A DNA stretch of 64,000 nucleotides, taken from an uncultured Caryophanales bacterium (lineage in GTDB: Bacteria; Bacillota_I; Bacilli_A; RFN20; CAG-288). A program made the position numbers and the translations under genes. Below, piece after piece: positions 62,319 through 64,000 of this stretch; positions within the stretch are counted from its first letter, which is position 1, and each line of letters begins with the position of its first letter. The notes under the pieces are model-generated. The model ran no database searches, had not been told where the DNA came from, and worked only from the letters and a program-made list of their open reading frames with translations. The stretch is taken from the NCBI GenBank assembly GCA_905211645.1, contig CAJMBK010000004.1:62001-126000 (forward strand). Reading direction: 5' to 3'.

Positions 62319-62406
62319 CTAAAAATTAGTCGTGAAAGTCTCGTGAAATTTTGGATAAAATTGGTTAAAAATAACAATTTTTTTAAATTACTAAAAATAT
62401 TTTTTA

Positions 62407-62447
62407 ATTTTTTAGAAGTCCATGCGATATATAGGGTGAAAGGAGGA
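62407..62447 (+). repeat. Dispersed repeat, copy B
   Basis: Shares with 42491-42533 a T-rich start, the 13-mer CATGCGATATATA and AAAGGAGGAA, in the same order with small indels. It lies just past the deoC stop, in antisense orientation to deoC. On the minus strand it contains CCTCCTTTC, the same sequence as the 16S rRNA 3' end. Function unknown. Confidence 0.65.
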
Positions 62448-62448
62448 A

Positions 62449-63096
62449 TTACTTGACATCTTTCATGATGTCAACACCGTGTGATGTACCGATACGGGTA
62501 GCACCATTTTCAATCATCTTTAACATATCATCGAATGTTGAAACGCCACCACTGGCTTTAACACCCATTTCAAGACCGACTGTTTCTCTCATCAATTTGA
62601 TGTCGGAAGCAACTGCGCCACCTTTGGAGAAACCAGTTGAAGTTTTAACAAAGTCTGCACCTGCTTCTTTTGCTAATTGACAGGCTTTAACCTTTTCTTC
62701 ATCGGTTAATAAACATGTTTCAATGATAACTTTTAAGACTTTGTCCTTGCAGATATGCTTGAGCTCAGCAATTTCTGCTTTGACGTAGTCATATTCTTTA
62801 TCTTTTAACTTACCGATGTTGATAACCATATCAATTTCATCAGCACCATCTAATAAAGCTTGCTTTGTTTCAAAAGCTTTTGCTGAACTTGCCATCATAC
62901 CAAGTGGGAAACCGACGACAGTACAAACTTTAACTTCACTACCTTTTAATAATTCTTTGCATAAAGGAATGTAACTTGGGTTGATGCAGACAGACATGAA
63001 ACCATATTGTCTTGCTTCTTCACATAACTTTGTAATCTCTTTGATGGTAGCATCTGCTTTTAAAAGAGTATGGTCAATATATTTTGCATAATTCAT
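62449..63096 (-). CDS. deoC: Deoxyribose-phosphate aldolase
   Basis: 215 aa. It cleaves 2-deoxyribose 5-phosphate to glyceraldehyde 3-phosphate and acetaldehyde in nucleoside salvage. TIM-barrel class I aldolase: the N-terminal YIDHTLLKADAT, the Schiff-base Lys in DFVKTSTGF and the second Lys in GVKASGGV are present. AAGGAAGG is the ribosome site. No other deo genes are adjacent. Confidence 0.97.
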   Translation of the reverse strand: MNYAKYIDHTLLKADATIKEITKLCEEARQYGFMSVCINPSYIPLCKELLKGSEVKVCTVVGFPLGMMASSAKAFETKQALLDGADEIDMVINIGKLKDKEYDYVKAEIAELKHICKDKVLKVIIETCLLTDEEKVKACQLAKEAGADFVKTSTGFSKGGAVASDIKLMRETVGLEMGVKASGGVSTFDDMLKMIENGATRIGTSHGVDIMKDVK

Positions 63097-63155
63097 AATA
63101 TTAATAACCTTCCTTTTGATTTATTTTAACATATTAGACTTGTGTAAAAAATGCT

Positions 63156-64000
63156 TTAAGAGATGATTTTGACTCTATCGATATCAAAAACATTTGCGGT
63201 GATGATAGGATCTTTGTTAAGTTCCTTATTCATGTATTTTCTGATTGATTCTTCAATCTTGACTTCGATATCTTCGGCACGAATATTTTTGTAGGTGAAC
63301 ATATTCTTAATTGTATTGAAGAAAATTTCATTGATTCGCTTGACTTGCTCTTCACTATCTTTCAAATATAAACAACCTCTCATTTGAATGTCTGGTAAAG
63401 AAACAATTTGAGCTTTTGAAATTGAAACTGCGATTCCTAAGATGATGATACCATCCTGGCTCATTCTTGTTCTTTCGTTTAAGATGGTGGTATTTACATC
63501 ACCAACTGATAAACCTTCAACAAGTAAGTCACCGGTTTTAACTTTGTCAGTCTTAGGAGTAACTTTGCCGTTTTCAAAGGTTAAGACATCACCATTATCA
63601 AGGATGAATGTGTTGGTATGATTCAAACCGATATTCATGTTCAAGGCAATTTTTGCATTTGCCATGAGTTTTCTGTATTCACCTTTGACTGGAATGTAAT
63701 ACTTAGGTCTTAAAATTGATAAAATCATCTTGATATCTTCTTTTTGAGCATGCATGGAAGAAAGAATCTTTCTTGTGATATTGAAGACTTTGCAGTTTGT
63801 TTGATAAACCGAGTCAACTGCATCATAATAGATAACTTCAGTACCAGGTACTGATGGACAATTTAAGATGAAAGTATCCTTTTCATCGATATGAATACCT
63901 TTAATTTCATCATGAGTAACGGATTTAATCAAAGAGTAAATATCTTCACCGTTTCCTGTTAAGAGAACGACAATATCTTCATTCTTATTCTTAGGAAGAT
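63156..64000 (-). CDS. rnj: Ribonuclease J, C-terminal part (truncated by window edge)
   Basis: About 281 codons are visible; the frame is open through position 64000, so the 5' part with the metallo-beta-lactamase core (HxHxDH) is outside. The visible region includes VVLLTGNGEDIYSLIKSV (beta-CASP segment, usually TGxQGEP), KYYIPVKGEYRKLMANAKIA (beta-CASP motif, usually PVHGEYRH with a His) and the C-terminal domain. RNase J is a 5'-exo/endoribonuclease in mRNA decay. The His of the GEYRH motif is Leu here, so this may be the divergent or partner paralog (RNase J2-like). Confidence 0.85.
   Translation of the reverse strand, partial: LPKNKNEDIVVLLTGNGEDIYSLIKSVTHDEIKGIHIDEKDTFILNCPSVPGTEVIYYDAVDSVYQTNCKVFNITRKILSSMHAQKEDIKMILSILRPKYYIPVKGEYRKLMANAKIALNMNIGLNHTNTFILDNGDVLTFENGKVTPKTDKVKTGDLLVEGLSVGDVNTTILNERTRMSQDGIIILGIAVSISKAQIVSLPDIQMRGCLYLKDSEEQVKRINEIFFNTIKNMFTYKNIRAEDIEVKIEESIRKYMNKELNKDPIITANVFDIDRVKIIS

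Noticed and set aside
62453..62680. Plus-strand ORF of 75 codons starting at TTG, 6 bp after a perfect AGGAGG
   Set aside because: It is entirely antisense to deoC, whose codons explain the open frame; the AGGAGG belongs to repeat copy B. No family resemblance.

Overview
The window comes from an AT-rich, low-GC Gram-positive bacterium of the class Bacilli in the broad sense. It could be an uncultured gut lineage close to the Erysipelotrichales/RF39/Mollicutes radiation, but the exact lineage is an inference. The support is the Bacilli-type gene content and order: rimP-nusA-ylxR-ylxQ-infB-rbfA, alaS-ruvX, mutS2, RNase HIII, RNase J, holA-rpsT, PPi-type phosphofructokinase and lipoprotein signal peptides. 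TGA is used as a stop (for example at the end of uvrC) and Trp is TGG, so there is no mycoplasma-type recoding. Shine-Dalgarno sites are strong (AAGGAGG), but several first genes appear leaderless behind an extended -10 promoter.

Layout. 1-5150 (minus strand): a type III restriction-modification cluster (XRE regulator, mod, res split by a frameshift, a GIY-YIG/T5orf172-type gene, and a frameshifted gene running off the left edge). It lies beside tRNA-Leu(GAG), and the intergenic region carries a direct-repeat array with a 19-20 bp period. 5687-13088: metallopeptidase, rRNA methyltransferase, MATE transporter, then ileS-lspA-rluD. 13108-17875 (minus): a lipid acyltransferase plus glycosyltransferase pair, a poly-Ser-linker metallo-beta-lactamase lipoprotein, and rnhC. 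17950-22750: mutS2-uvrC-HAD phosphatase. 22794-25003 (minus): gamma-glutamylcyclotransferase-like protein, M29 aminopeptidase, GNAT. 25349-31738: poly-Ser OB-fold lipoprotein, sirtuin, tRNA-Pro, alaS-ruvX. 31739-33781: a short-ORF/hairpin/terminator leader in front of two unknown membrane proteins. 33903-38834: the rimP-rbfA translation/transcription operon. Then tRNA-Ala.

39219-53205, between tRNA-Ala and phosphofructokinase, looks accessory. It holds a helicase fused to a DUF2726-like nuclease, followed by the most interesting part of the window. That part is a nine-gene, tightly overlapping operon with a lipoprotein and two related secreted proteins (a three-member family), a further small secreted protein, a SipW/ER-type signal peptidase, two very large beta-helix-like surface proteins (the first broken by a frameshift), and an ABC ATPase plus ABC-2 permease. 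About 340 bp upstream is a near-perfect sigma-A promoter whose 17-bp spacer contains a run of eight G, the architecture of a phase-variable promoter. It is followed by a likely small RNA or attenuator.

53216-64000: phosphofructokinase, tetR-glpK, a phosphoesterase lipoprotein and a membrane protein, fmt, an ECF transporter S component, a cyclophilin, holA, rpsT, deoC and the C-terminal part of RNase J. All function calls are from reading the sequence; no database search was run.
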